This document shows, piece by piece, positions 11,253-25,232 of a stretch of 64,000 nucleotides of DNA. The DNA comes from Hysterangium stoloniferum. Lineage: Eukaryota; Basidiomycota; Agaricomycetes; Hysterangiales; Hysterangiaceae. Made by a program: the position numbers and the translations under genes. Every line of letters begins with the position of its first letter. Position 1 is the stretch's first letter. Location of the stretch: contig WHVD01000159.1 in assembly GCA_015178975.1 (NCBI GenBank), forward strand, positions 62,001-126,000. The letters run 5' to 3'. The notes under the pieces are model-generated. The model saw nothing but the letters and a program-made list of their open reading frames with translations. It did not search any database and was not told where the DNA came from.

Positions 11253-13443
11253 TCATTTCTTCCCAATGACAGCCGCACACGTTCTCGAAAAGACACCCCC
11301 ACTCGCATTATTCGACGCCGACGCCGGCTCCTTGTCACTCGCATTCACACTCGCACCCCCCAGCGACAACGCCTTCATGCTATTCTGCAGAGCATCATCC
11401 ACGTCCACAACGCGCACGACGGCCTTGCCCTCGAGCACTCGCTGGACTTTCTCGTGGTCCCACTCGCCTGCCGCTGCCGCCTTTGACGATGACGGCACAG
11501 ACGAGGATGAGGATGAGGACGGCACCGGCTTCGCAAATGCATCCCAGAACGCAGAGCCCAGACGGGAAAGGAGCGTCTGACTCGCGAGCGAGGCAAGAAG
11601 CGCATGTTGAGGTTGAAGATCTGCAGCGGCGGCGGCGGTGGTGGTAGTGGCGCGGGAAAGCGGTGGTGACGAGGGAGGCGTGGGATACGAAGAATGATAC
11701 GAAGCAGCAGCAGCAACAGAAGATGACGAAGACGCAATGCTCTTCCCCGACAACAATGCCGCCAACGTCGGGCTCGCAAACTTGGGCACCAGATTTTCGT
11801 CCTTCTGCGCCGGCGAAGTAAAGAACGCAGGTCGCATCGCACTCGCCAAAGAAGACCCAGGGATCTGACCACCCACCCTTTGCTTCTGCCCCGCCTCGCG
11901 CGCCATTCGCCCCCACAACTGCATACGGTACGCATCGAGGCTCTTCATCGTAAACGGCGTCATATCCGCAAACACATCAAAGTTCGCACCAAGATCGCGC
12001 TGCTGGAACGGCGAGGGCGGCAACTTCTGACTCGGCGTCGTCGTACCAAACCCACCAAAGTGCGGAAGATTAAGCGCAGGATTGATATTCTCCTGCTCAC
12101 GCTGCTGTCGGTGTTGCTGCGTGTGGTCCTCCGCAAACGCGCCGGGGAACTCGGGCACGAGCGTAGCGTGCACGGGGGTGATTCCACCCGCTCCGAAAGG
12201 GGCATTGCTGCCGCCCCAGAATGCACGGGAAGCGGAAGCGCGCGGACTTGTCGGGAGGTCTTTTTGGGTGTTGGGCTTGGAGAGTGTGCTGGTGCGGGTG
12301 CTGCGCTTGGTGTTGGTGGCTGCGGGGAGGGAGGAGAGCGGTGCGGGCGGGGGAAGGTCGGCGTCGGCACGGCCCTCGAGCATGGCACGTTTGAGCGCAT
12401 CGACTTCCTGACGAAGAGCATCATTTTCAAGTTTGGTAGATCCGAGTTCTTCCCGAATAGCTTCAATGAGGCGGTCACGGTCTGCGATGTCGCCTTCGAG
12501 TGTGGTGATGTACTCTGTGCGTGAAACCATTAGCCACAGGGTCTATGCGGGATACAGATAGCCCACCTTTACGACGAACGCGGAAGTTTCTCGCGGAGAT
12601 CTTGTTTCTTAGTTGACGCTTCTCCTTGCTGCTCATCTTCTTATACTCCTCTGGACTGGGTCTCCAATCATCATCATTCTTATCTTTGGACGCCAAGGCA
12701 GAAGTGACAGCAGAAGAAGTCCGTTTGACAACGCCGCCAGATGCAACAGTGCCTTTGCGGCCCTTGCCCTTGCCACCGGCCTTGACCGGCTTGATCAACT
12801 CTTCGCCATCGTCCTCCGACTCGTCTGAGTCTTCTTCAGGCCGGCTGCGATGCTGTTGTGGCTGGGACTTTTGAGCGACAGCAGCTGGCTTGATAGCAAG
12901 CCTAGGGTCTATTGCATTCATGTCAAATTTCTCGGGTGGGAAAGTAGCGCTGGGGGGTGTATCTGGGCTTGAGATGCTAGCAGCGCCAGAATACGAGCCG
13001 AAGAAGTCGTAGGGTGTCGAAGAGGCCGGGGACGTTCCAGCATCACTCAAGGAGCCATTCGTGGCGCTCATTCCGATGGCATCGTCGAAACCGGCGTCAG
13101 GAAGGGAAAACTGGTCGTACAGGGATGGGTCAATGTTAGGGTCAGTGATCATTGGGTCGAAGGCATCCGTCTGGGTTGTTGGAGGAGTCACGGGTGGGAA
13201 GGAGAAAAAGGTTGAGCTTGGTGAGGTGGAGGCTGCGTATGAAGGAGAGCCCTGTCTTGACTGAGAAGAGGAAGAAGGGCCGAAGAGTTCTATGTTGAAG
13301 AGCTCTTCAAAGTTCATAATTGCGGTGGAGTTGGGTGGGGGAGGAGCAGATTGCTCAATGTCAAGCACGGCGGCCATTGGGGTTGAAAAGTTGGAAGTTG
13401 GAGAGCTATGTGGAAGTGGAGAGAAAGAAACGCGGAAGAACAA
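11253..13443 (-). CDS. bZIP transcription factor
   Basis: Two exons, 13443-12567 and 12514-11253, are joined by a 52-nt intron that falls inside the DNA-binding domain. The product has about 712 residues, or about 690 if the ATG at 13377 (MAAVLDIEQ) is used; that context looks more natural. The basic region RNKISARNFRVRRKEYI contains the NxxxARxFRxRR signature. A leucine zipper-like heptad run follows (TTLEGDIADRDRLIEAIREE, then LENDALRQEVDAL). The first half is Ser/Pro/Thr-rich and acidic, which suggests an activation region. The second half is disordered, with poly-Ser and poly-Ala runs. The protein should bind DNA as a dimer in the nucleus. No specific ortholog (such as a stress or sulfur regulator) can be assigned from sequence alone. 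The gene is divergent from the DcpS gene. Confidence 0.88.
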
Positions 13444-13909
13444 GAGCCAGGGCGTCTAAAGATGGGGCCACGCAGACACGGCTGCGTTGGCGCCTATTCC
13501 AACTATCCACGACGGGCGGCAGTTTTTTTGAGTACGCCTCTGATGCCGAGGGTCGGTTGTCTTACCCTTTGTAATTACAATCAAACTGCGCGCTACTGCG
13601 AGCTAATGATTTCTCAGGTTCTGTGCACGTGACTTAACCCTAAAGCGGGTGGTATACGCATGTTTAGGGCATGTCTAGCGGTGCTGTTCGAGAAGTTGGG
13701 GGTGGGAGTGCGGAATCGGAGGGGTTGAATGCGCATTGGAATCGGTTAACGTTCAATATTACTCCTCTTATCTACCCCTGCTTCAACTAATTCACATGCA
13801 AATATTTTTAGGAGGTCACCTCGGCAGCCTCTGATTTCGGCATCAATGCACTGCATCTCTAATATATTACTCTACAAATCATCCTACTAATCCATATCAC
13901 TAATTCCTG
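13444..13909. promoter_or_regulatory. Shared intergenic region between divergent bZIP and DcpS genes
   Basis: The bZIP start and the DcpS start face away from each other across about 0.5 kb, so both promoters must lie here. The strand immediately upstream of the DcpS ORF is AT-rich, with an ATATATTAC stretch near 13861. No specific operator motif can be defended. Confidence 0.5.
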
Positions 13910-15292
13910 GTGCATACACCGTGTACCTTGATTAATATCGATTCGTCGACGAGCGTCAAAGCCCGATCGTCGCGCGCCCTTAGAACTCCAGCTCAAGATC
14001 CATCTATGCAACGCGAAATAGACATCGAATTGCTTCGAAAATTCCAGTTCGAAAGGGTGTTAGACGATGGTATTCCCGTGCCTTTGACCATCCACGAAAC
14101 ACGTCCTTAATGCCACATATTTTGCTGAAAAACAGATCCACTTGTTCATTCTTTATATATTTTAGGGAAACTCCCAGATGTGGCTAATGCAAATTCGTAT
14201 GCACCTGCCATCATCTCGTTGCATAAAACACATCTCCCCCTTGATTCTGCAAACACCGTGTTCCAAGAACTGCTGGAGCGAGTCAGGCCAATAGAAGCCA
14301 ATGATATTGTAGTCTGGTGTCTTATGATGTGACCGTATATGTTAACTTATTGCTACCCTTACAGTATCATTGGCTTTTCGGTTGGCTAGCACCCAGTGTG
14401 ACAATTCCAGATGTCAAAATCAACATTATATTTCCGGCTACAGATCTACACATCCGCAAAGTAAGATTCACTCTTCTACAACGGAAAGCATACTAAAGAC
14501 TTGAATAATTTCTTAGTACTCGAAGCAGCGAATAGTGATGGTTACTGAAACCCCAGAAATTTATCGAACCGTCGTTCTGCCCTACATCGCAAGTCTTCCA
14601 CGATCTCGCTTTGAATGGTGTGCCGTTTTTCTGTGCCGTTAGCTTTAGCTGACCGATTATCCTCAAGGGTCTATAACATACTATCGCACAAAGTCGAAGT
14701 CCATAAAATCCTTTACGAAGATGTATCTCCCGAAACTGGCTTCATTATTATCCCAGATATGAAATGGGACCTCAAAACATTGGCATCTTTATACCTTGTC
14801 GCCATAGTACATTCGCCGTCCCCGAAAACACTCCGCGAGCTTACTAAAGAACATATTCCTATGCTACAGTCCATCCGGAGAGAAGCTGCCAGAGTAGTAA
14901 CGGAGAAGTGGGGTCTAGACGGCGAACGTGATCTTCGCTTTTACATTCACTATCAACCATCATATTGTAAGTTTTTGCAACCCTAGTTCGTTGAAAAATG
15001 GCATTGACACTTCTTCGCTGAAGATCACTTCCACGTACACATCGTAAATGCAAATTATGCGGGTTTCAAGGGCGTTGCTGCTGGCCAAGCACATATTCTT
15101 GAAGACATCATTTCCCTGGTATGTCCTCTCTTATAAATCGTTGTCCGGCGCCAGTAATTGCTCGCGATGTAGCTCGAGCTTTCTCCTCCGACAGGTCCGA
15201 CCTTGCTGGCTCAGAGGACGTTGACCTATCAGCTCGGGGAACAACACGGTCTATACCAGGCTATGCTAGCAGTACAGGAATCATCGAAGTGA
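13910..15292 (+). CDS. DCS1: Scavenger mRNA decapping enzyme (DcpS/DCS1, HIT family)
   Basis: Frame-consistent exons are about 13910-14102, 14166-14308, 14365-14460, 14517-14617, 14668-14966, 15024-15118 and 15179-15292, giving about 346 residues. Diagnostic pieces are the N-terminal LLRKFQFERVLDD, the central YHWLFGWLAPSVTIPDVKIN, then GFIIIPDMKWD, and the histidine triad HFHVHIVNANYAG, ending with TLTYQLGEQHGLYQAM. DcpS hydrolyses m7GpppN left after 3'-5' mRNA decay, using the middle histidine of the triad as nucleophile. The triad is split from the preceding exon by the intron at 14967-15023. The least certain boundary is the end of exon 1: the donor could be at 14103, or at a GTATTC a little upstream. 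A shorter start at 14006 is also possible. The gene looks intact. Confidence 0.88.
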
Positions 15293-17435
15293 CGATCATG
15301 TGTCTTGATAGTTTCTCATCATATTTAGGGGGACCGATCAGCTTGGCCATATGAGATCCCGTAAACGTGTTCTCTCGCCTCTTCCAGAGTATTCAATACG
15401 TCTCGCTTTGCCTCGTGTAAGATAAAGATCCTACGGTCTTTGACACTTGGTGCAGAGGTCAAACTGTTCTTGATGATTTGACCGATTCACGTGCGAGTTG
15501 GAGGGGCCAAGTGATTTGCTACTGCATAGCTTGAAATGCAGACTGTGAGGTTGCATTTACACGAAGCCTCATCCCTGTTCTGTTTACGCACTAGACATCG
15601 TGCATTCTTGCCTCTTTCCCTCTGTGCCTCGGTCCGATGAGATATACTCGCGAGGAGCCATTGATCATCGAGAAGACAAATGAATTGCAATCCTCCCATT
15701 AATAAAATAGCCCTGTAGGGTACATACCCTGAGTGAGTCGTAGTGTGCTTTCGATCTGAAGGTATTGGTGGTGGTTTCATCACAGCTTCCATTCATCCCA
15801 CGATGATGTATAACATCCAACACCGGCATGTGATTTTGGTGAGATAATTCCTTTGGCTGATCACCAACGAGATACCCCCCCCCAGAAAATAGACGAAGCA
15901 CTTGGCCGCGTAAGGTAACAAACAGTCCTTATGCCAAGCCCAAACAAAATCACGCATGAACAGTACCCGGTTTGGTCTGTGAGGGTCGATTGTAAATACC
16001 ACCGTAACTTTAAATACATCAAATTGGGCCAGAGACAGCGAGTTTCGGGGTTCCCTCTTTAAGTATAGGTTATCGTTTGGAGCGGCAGCGTCGCCTGGCT
16101 ACCCGTGAGTCTCTTACGCTTTCCCTCCCCACTTTCAGCCTGCCCGGCAGGTGGAGTCTCCGTAGCGAACCAATTCCGGTATCATTTCGGGGCCCGAGAG
16201 GAGCTTCACAGCGGATTGTGAGTGGAAGGAGAACGTTTCGCTGGGCTTCGCGTGTTGGGGTTCGTGTCAAGAAGTGCACAACCGTCTCATTTTTGTAGGG
16301 GATTCTGGACAAGGGAGTCCACACGCAGCGAGCAGCCGGACCAAGGAAGCGTGTACCTCAATTGTGGCTCATCTAAGAGATACGATCTCATTTTCTAATT
16401 CAGGCACATGTTTTATGTGATGTTATATCCTGCAACCACATCCAGCAGTATTGTGGATTCTGAATCGTATCATGCTCTGTCCAATTACAGGATGGATAAG
16501 GGATTCAAGATCCCACTGGACTGCACAAAATTGAAGGAGTTTATATTTAGCAATATGATAGCTACCCGATCACTCCCCATCCACCGTTTAGATCATTAAA
16601 AACAATTTTAACTCTTATAAGGATCCAATGGACGACCATTGGAGTTTGTATAAAATAAGCCTCTATTAAGGCTCCTTAAAATTTTTGGAGTGGGGGTTAT
16701 TTCCGGTGCTACTGTTGTTGACCAACGGGTACGGATGGACACTGTCTCGATGTATCCGAGTCCTTATTGGAAAATCTAAAAATTGCATTCACATACCTAA
16801 TAAGTTACAGCGGGGAGCTTTTACGTTCCCTTCTCAAGTCTGGCTGGCTAGCCTTTCGACTGCACTCTGAGTCTCCCGCCCATCGGATCTCACTCGCCAC
16901 TACCAGGGCAGGACATCGCGGCGTTGGTATGGATAATGAGCAGCTACGCAAGCTGTTTTGAGATGATAAAAACCACAAGCGAAGATGGTAAATATAACGA
17001 GACTTGCGTCATTGTCGCCGGGGAGAAGTGGTGCGGGAAGGGTTTGGTTTCGACTTGAGGGGCCATTGTTCCTTTGAAATGACGTGTTCCCCTCGGTCAA
17101 CCACTCGTGCATGAATTTTCTCTGGCAAGCTGGTACGGGCAGCGGTGTACTTCATATATACTCTTCGCAGTCGTAACTGGTCCTGCACTGGATAATGTGG
17201 TTTTATGGGATGTGTCGTAATCAGCTCTGAACCATGACAATTGGCTGCGTGCGTGCGGGTTATTGTTGTTTTTGGAATTTCTAGAGATGAGAGTGGTGGC
17301 GTGTACACTTATTTATATGATTCAGAAGCAATGGCATGAACTTAACTTACATAATAAAATAAAATAACTTCTGCGCACTTTCGACATACATAACAAGATT
17401 GAAATCGACTTCACCCAAGAAGACTATCCTGTATA
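15293..17435. other. 2.1 kb intergenic stretch, no gene recognised
   Basis: Short ORFs on both strands lack family motifs and do not connect through plausible introns. The right part serves as the upstream region of the hydrolase gene. Confidence 0.5.
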
Positions 17436-18610
17436 ATGCCCACTTTAACTGTCAATGATGCAGGCACAAGCCTCTACTACCTCGATAGTGGTCCACTCCC
17501 CAATGATACATATGTAACAATCTTTATTCTACATGGTTTTTCATTCCACTCCCCCGTTTTTAAACGGTTGTTCCCACTCGCTCTTACATACAATCTTCGA
17601 ATTGTTGCAATAACTCGTCGCGATTACCCAGGATCAACCCCGTCCAGCCAAAATGAACTTGATGTTATAACTCAGGGCGGTGCTGATGATATGATCCGAT
17701 TTTTGGGTGACAGAGCCAAAGAAATTGCCGTGTTTATGGACAAATTTATCCAAGAACAAGCGATTCCCAAACCGAGTGCTGATGGGAAACTAGGTGGCGT
17801 CGCCCTGTGTGGATGGTCCTTGGGAAGTTTGCAAGGCCTTGCTTTTATGGCCTTGGCAGCAGACTTCCCTCCAGATGTAGTAGGACGATTGAAGCATTAC
17901 TTAAAGACTTACATCATCTATGGTAATGTTCTTTTGTTTGACAACACGGTAGTTTGGGCCAAAGTAATTTTAATACAGAATCTTCTCTTGGATATGCTGC
18001 TTCCCCAAAGAGCTATCATCCCCTCCTTGATCCTGCCATTCCTGCTGCCGAAAAGAATTCCACCTTCGTCTCATGGATCTCTGGGTACTTTAAACATTCC
18101 GGCATCGATACCCAGGATTTTACTGGGCTGGCATCTCACCCATCTCCCCACCGCCCTCCATCCAGTGCAACATTTTCTGTGGAGGATATCGCCAGTTTCT
18201 TTGATCCCACAGGCGGCCCGCGATCAGACGAGCACTTTATTAAGCAAGCTTCTGCTGCGATAGCAATGAACGACATCAGGCAGAAGGCATTCTTTCCTTC
18301 TGATAACGTATGGCCTACGACGCGAGTCGATCTGGTATGGTGTGACGAGACAATATGGGGTGTTATATCTGGTCTCTGGAAGTTGGAGAAGGAACTAGGA
18401 GAGAACGTTCTGAAAATCCCTGGTGTAAAGCGGCGCCCCCTGAATACCGTTTCAATTCCTGGCAGCAATCATTTTGTGAGTCTACTGGTCTGACAAAGCG
18501 CTTCGGCATTACTTACATTAAGATCCCCAAAGGCGCATTGGGATGACCCCGACAAATTACTGAAGGTTTTTTCCAGTGTATTATCCACCTCCAGACCTAG
18601 GACTCAGTGA
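17436..18610 (+). CDS. Alpha/beta hydrolase
   Basis: Three exons (17436-17922, 17979-18475, 18533-18610) give about 353 residues in one frame. The fold is shown by the oxyanion segment FILHGFSFHSPVF, the nucleophile elbow CGWSLGS, and a C-terminal PGSNHFAHWDDPDKLL that supplies the catalytic histidine. A lid-like insertion carries helices typical of the fungal epoxide-hydrolase/esterase-like branch. There is no signal peptide, so it is probably cytosolic. The substrate cannot be assigned. The last exon was chosen because it restores the HWDDP motif and ends at a natural stop; reading through the donor at 18476 would end almost at once. The gene converges on the calcineurin gene. Confidence 0.82.
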
Positions 18611-19094
18611 GGGGAGTTTTCCTAATACCTTCACTCTTGAATTGTATGTAGTAGCAATGCTCAAATCAGAGCTGATCGAATGTTCGTATTAGTGAAGTGG
18701 AGGGTCACGATGTATACCCATGTGTTGCCATCAAGCTCCCTATTGGCGTTGCTAGTGATGATAGAACATTACCTATCTTGAATGATCATTTCGCAGTTAT
18801 CATGGTCGAAGGATATCTGGATTGTCCGCAGCCCTTGCCCTGATGGTCCCAATTTTTCCAGTTTTCTTAGATCAAACTATTAAACTTAAAATGTGAAGCA
18901 AGCCAGATCTCGTATCGTAGGGCAATCATGGTCGACTTGAGCAACTTTTATCATATAGGACTTTATTCTACGGTACAAGTACAGGTCAATGATTTGAAAA
19001 TGAAAAACGGTTAAGATAGTGGCTACAATCATTCATTAGCGCCAACCTGGTACCATATCGACCAGGGCAGATATCATCAAATTTGGGATATCCA
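18611..19094. other. Convergent 3' intergenic region
   Basis: About 0.5 kb lies between the stop of the hydrolase gene (+) and the stop of calcineurin A (-). It must hold both 3' UTRs. No ORF or repeat is visible. Confidence 0.5.
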
Positions 19095-21573
<2,479 letters not shown>

Positions 21574-22168
21574 TGTTGTGGACTGGGAGCTATGGTGGGT
21601 GGCAGGGTTGCATGGAGGCACAGCCAGAAAGATCACAGACTATGAGCGTCTCACGAGACCAATCCGGGTGACATTAGGCGCGTAGCATTGCCTCAGACAT
21701 AGGCCTCGTGTTGAGATTTGGCCCAATAGCTTAAATTATAACAGGACTTGTTACTAGGTAATATCGTCAGAGAGTTAAGTTCATATAGCTGGACAGAACC
21801 GGGTGATACCGCTTTTCACATATTGTTCCAAGCTATTCATACTGACTGCTGACACTAATCCAAGACTCATGTGGTACGAAAAATCACCCTATGATTTGAG
21901 TGGTAATAATAAGTCAATATACTGGCTTGCGGGGCTTGTCATTAAGGCAGTGCTCGGCATCTTACCAATTTGAAACTATCGCACCGCTTCTGTCAACTTG
22001 GAAAGCCTCGCTTGCTTCGCTCTCGTCCATGACAAGGTCTTAAACAAAATATCAACCATTTGCCTCAGTCGTAAACAAGTTCGAAGAAGTGCACACTTAA
22101 AATCGAATAGGCTTGATAAAATAGATGTCTATACCGGTTTTTCTTGAGATGGCACCGTGCCCAACAAA
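21574..22168. other. Upstream region of calcineurin A
   Basis: No gene is visible. This interval should contain the CNA1 promoter, and it marks the edge of the gene-bearing half of the window. Confidence 0.5.
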
Positions 22169-22228
22169 GGGGCTGAACTGTTGAACGGGGCTGAACTGCT
22201 GAACGGGGCTGAACTGCTGAACGGGGCT
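22169..22228 (+). repeat. 18-bp tandem repeat, about 3.3 copies
   Basis: The unit GGGGCTGAACTGCTGAAC is repeated head to tail three times plus a partial copy. The first unit differs by one base. It lies in non-coding DNA just outside the Tc1 remnant. Confidence 0.85.
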
Positions 22229-22459
22229 ATTCGCCGTTATTCAGCGCTTCACGCTTGAGATACTCAAGATGTGGTATGGCAGCACGAGGACTCTTAAAGT
22301 CTTGCCCCTGGTGTGCGTGTAGCTCATGCCAGCTTGGAACAGAACCCACAAGGATGTCAAACACATGGATATACCCCAACTAGGCAGAAGGCACAAAATT
22401 AAGGTGATATTATTGACTGCTATCATTACATACATCTATAAGTCGTCGCGAATCCTAGC

Positions 22460-23837
22460 ATTCATTTTTATTTCTCCTCTGCCTGGTGGGCCAGGAAAAT
22501 TACAAGAAAATTCACGTGACATCTATTTGATGTTCTAATTAATATGTGACATGAAACGTCACATTTTAACTATCATTCTTATCATGAAAGCTATTTCCCC
22601 TCTCAAAAGAGAACAAGCCATCTCTCTCCTACAAAATGGACTCTCCAATCGGAATGTAGCCTCTACAACAGGTCTTAGCAAATCTACTATCAGTAGAATT
22701 GCTCAGGAGATAGAGATAGACAAAGAAAACCTGAAAGGAGGATGTCCATCCAAGCTTTCTCCTACTAACCAAAAGAGGATCATATATCAAATCACCTCTG
22801 GCAAACTAGATAATGCTATCCAGGTGACACACTACATTAATTCCATCAATAAATATCATGTCTCACCCAAAATAGTCAGAAGGACTTTGAAACAGCATGG
22901 TTTCAAAGCTGTAGTCAATGCAAAAAGACCTTTGCTCAAGGCTCAACATAGACCAGGTTAAGCTTTGCCCTCAAGTACCAAAACTGGACTGTGGATGATC
23001 AGAAAAGGGTCTTGTGGTCTGATGAGACCAATATCAATAATATTGGGTCAGATGGACATCAATATGTGTTGAAGAAAGCTGGAGAACCACTTTCTGATAG
23101 GACAACCCAACTTAGAGCCAAGTATGGAGGTGGAGATATCATGGTGTAGGGCTGTATGGGTTGGAATGGAGTGGGAATGCTTGCAGAGATTGAAGGAAGG
23201 ATGGATTCTGCACAATATGTGGAGATCCTGGCTCAGCATTTGTCCCAGAGCATTGAAGATTTGGATATTCCAACAGATAAGGCCATTTTCCAGCAGGATA
23301 ATAACCTAAATACATATCCAAGATGGCACAAAAATGGTTTTTTGAAAATCATATTCAGGTGTTAGACTGGACAGCACAGTCTCCTGACCTGAATCCCATA
23401 GAACATCTTTGATTCCACCTGAAGAAACAGCTCCAGAAATATCCTTCACCATTAAAGGGAGTTTAGGGGTTATAGGAGAGGGTGGGAGTGGAATGGGCAA
23501 AGATTGAGCCTCAGAAGTGTCAGAAACTGATTGAAAATATGCCCAGAAGACTTGATGCTGTAATAAAGCCTAAGGGAGGCCATACAAAGTACTAGGATAA
23601 CAAGATACATATCTGATTCAAAAAGGGTGGTTGCAAAACTGTCCCAATGATTGGTCATTTTTAAATATTCACTGTGACACCAATATCCATCTATATTATG
23701 TAATATTTGGATATATCAACGCTAGTATGCTAAGGTATATCTGAGAATAATTTCACTATTTTAGAAAATTTATTTGGTGGGTTATAAAGCATTTATTGAG
23801 AATTACCAAAACATTGGGACAGTTTTGGAAGCCACTG
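22460..23837 (+). mobile_element. Tc1/mariner transposon copy 1, defective
   Basis: The transposase starts at 22551 or 22584 (MKAISPLKREQ) with a helix-turn-helix: LLQNGLSNRNVASTTGLSKS followed by TISRIAQEI. A second DNA-binding helix set lies near 22860. The DDE region is still visible in pieces: LWSDETN near 23020 and IFQQDNN near 23285. Stops at 22960 and 23148 and further changes break the frame, so no active enzyme is expected. The 3' end is TTTTGGAAGCCACTG at 23837 next to TA (23838-23839). An inverted partner of this end lies internally near 23622. No matching 5' terminal repeat was found, so the left end near 22460 is approximate and may be deleted. The right end abuts a truncated Gypsy LTR. 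Confidence 0.8.
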
Positions 23838-23839
23838 TA

Positions 23840-24428
23840 TATGATTCTGTCTTACACACCAGTCACTGGACTCTGCCCAGACAACCCATCAGCTCTCTAA
23901 CTAAGCCCCATTCCCATTATGGTCAAATGACCTATCATGTTTTGTACTCCACTCCCATTCTGTTCTGTCCCTAACACCTAGTCTGGTGTTTACTCATCTC
24001 ATTTCATGATTACTTGTTTTGATCTTTATTATTACCAGATTTGGTATTGCATACATTCCACAGTCTATATACATAGTCTATATACATAGTCTAGCTAATA
24101 TTGTACATACAATCTGGTCAGAAAATCAACTTAGTTCTCCCCCAGTAACTTAGTATATACCCCACTCAATTACCATCTCTCATCTTTGAAATACAACACT
24201 ATTGACCTCATCACAGCCCACAGGTTTTCGGATTGACTTTCCAATCTATTGACTGTTTGACCTATCAACCTTTCGACAACTCCTGGACTCTTCAGGTTTC
24301 CTGTCCACCTGTCTGAAATTGGACACTATGATCTTGTGAGGGCACAGCCTATAAGCTGAAGCCAAGCCCTACTGGATCATCCGTGGGTTTCTCTGGAAAC
24401 CCTCTGTGAGCCTACATGTACCTTAACA
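23840..24428 (+). repeat. 5' LTR of Gypsy copy A, 5'-truncated
   Basis: This matches the 3' two-thirds of the roughly 800-870 bp LTR seen at 31735, 36624 and 42568. It ends in CCTTAACA. It contains two TCTATATACATAG TATA-like boxes (about 24063-24092), followed by ATCTGGTCAGAAAAT at 24112-24126, the probable RNA start. A conserved block GCCTATAAGCTGAAGCCAAG lies near 24347. Confidence 0.8.
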
Positions 24429-24430
24429 GT

Positions 24431-24443
24431 ATTTTCTGACCAG
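24431..24443 (+). promoter_or_regulatory. Self-complementary primer-binding site of Gypsy copy A
   Basis: ATTTTCTGACCAG begins two bases after the LTR end and is the exact reverse complement of CTGGTCAGAAAAT at 24114-24126 in the LTR. This matches the layout of self-primed Tf1/sushi-type elements rather than a tRNA primer site. Confidence 0.7.
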
Positions 24444-25232
24444 GACTCACAGATTGTGTCAATATGCCACCAAGAAGAAAAGCACCTATACAGGAAAACA
24501 TACCTGGACCCTTGACTCTTCATTCCCCACTCACTTTGTACACCAGTCAGACACTCACAAACCAGCTGGACACCATGAATGAATCCCATATTAAAGAACC
24601 CCCAGAAAACCCAGACAATTCCAAGTACAAGGATGAGTCTGTGGCCCCCAACAAGGGCAAAAGTGTCAAAAGTCCCCCATCTAATCAGTGACCACAGTGT
24701 TCAGATCCCACTTCTGAGTTGTTAGCAATCACTTTAGATAAAATGATGGATCACATGCTCAGAGAAAACAAGAAAAAGGATCAGGAACCTCCATAGTCAA
24801 AAGTCAACACTCTGGAACCTCATCAATTTCTGTGATCAATCTACCACATTTTCCACAGACTCCCAAAAAGTCAATTATGCACTCTCATACCTCTTGAGAA
24901 TCCACATTGAAATGGTTTGAACTGGCTTTTAGTGGACTTTCTGAGGAAGAGCTGACCTGGCTTGAAGATTGGAATGCATTTGTTGAAGAGCTAAAGACAA
25001 ACTTTGGCCCGTACGACCTGACTGGAGAAGCCGAGAATAGCCTCACCAATCTTCATATGAAGGACAACCAGTGCATCACAGACTACATTGTCCAATTCAA
25101 CAATCTTCCAGCATGTTGTCAATAGGGTGACCACTCTCTGCCACCAGTTCTATGCCGGTCTGCCATCCTGCCTCAAGGATGAAGTCTCAAAAGGTGAAGA
25201 TGGCAAACCCAAAACATTGTCCCATATGTGCC

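Noticed and set aside
11375-11935. Arg-rich minus-strand ORFs and plus-strand ORFs across the bZIP gene
   Set aside because: They are out-of-frame readings of GC-rich Ser/Ala repeats; only the frame continuous with the bZIP zipper is supported.
15293-17435. Several 60-100 codon ORFs that might be small genes
   Set aside because: No family motif, no linked splice sites and no coding bias could be seen.
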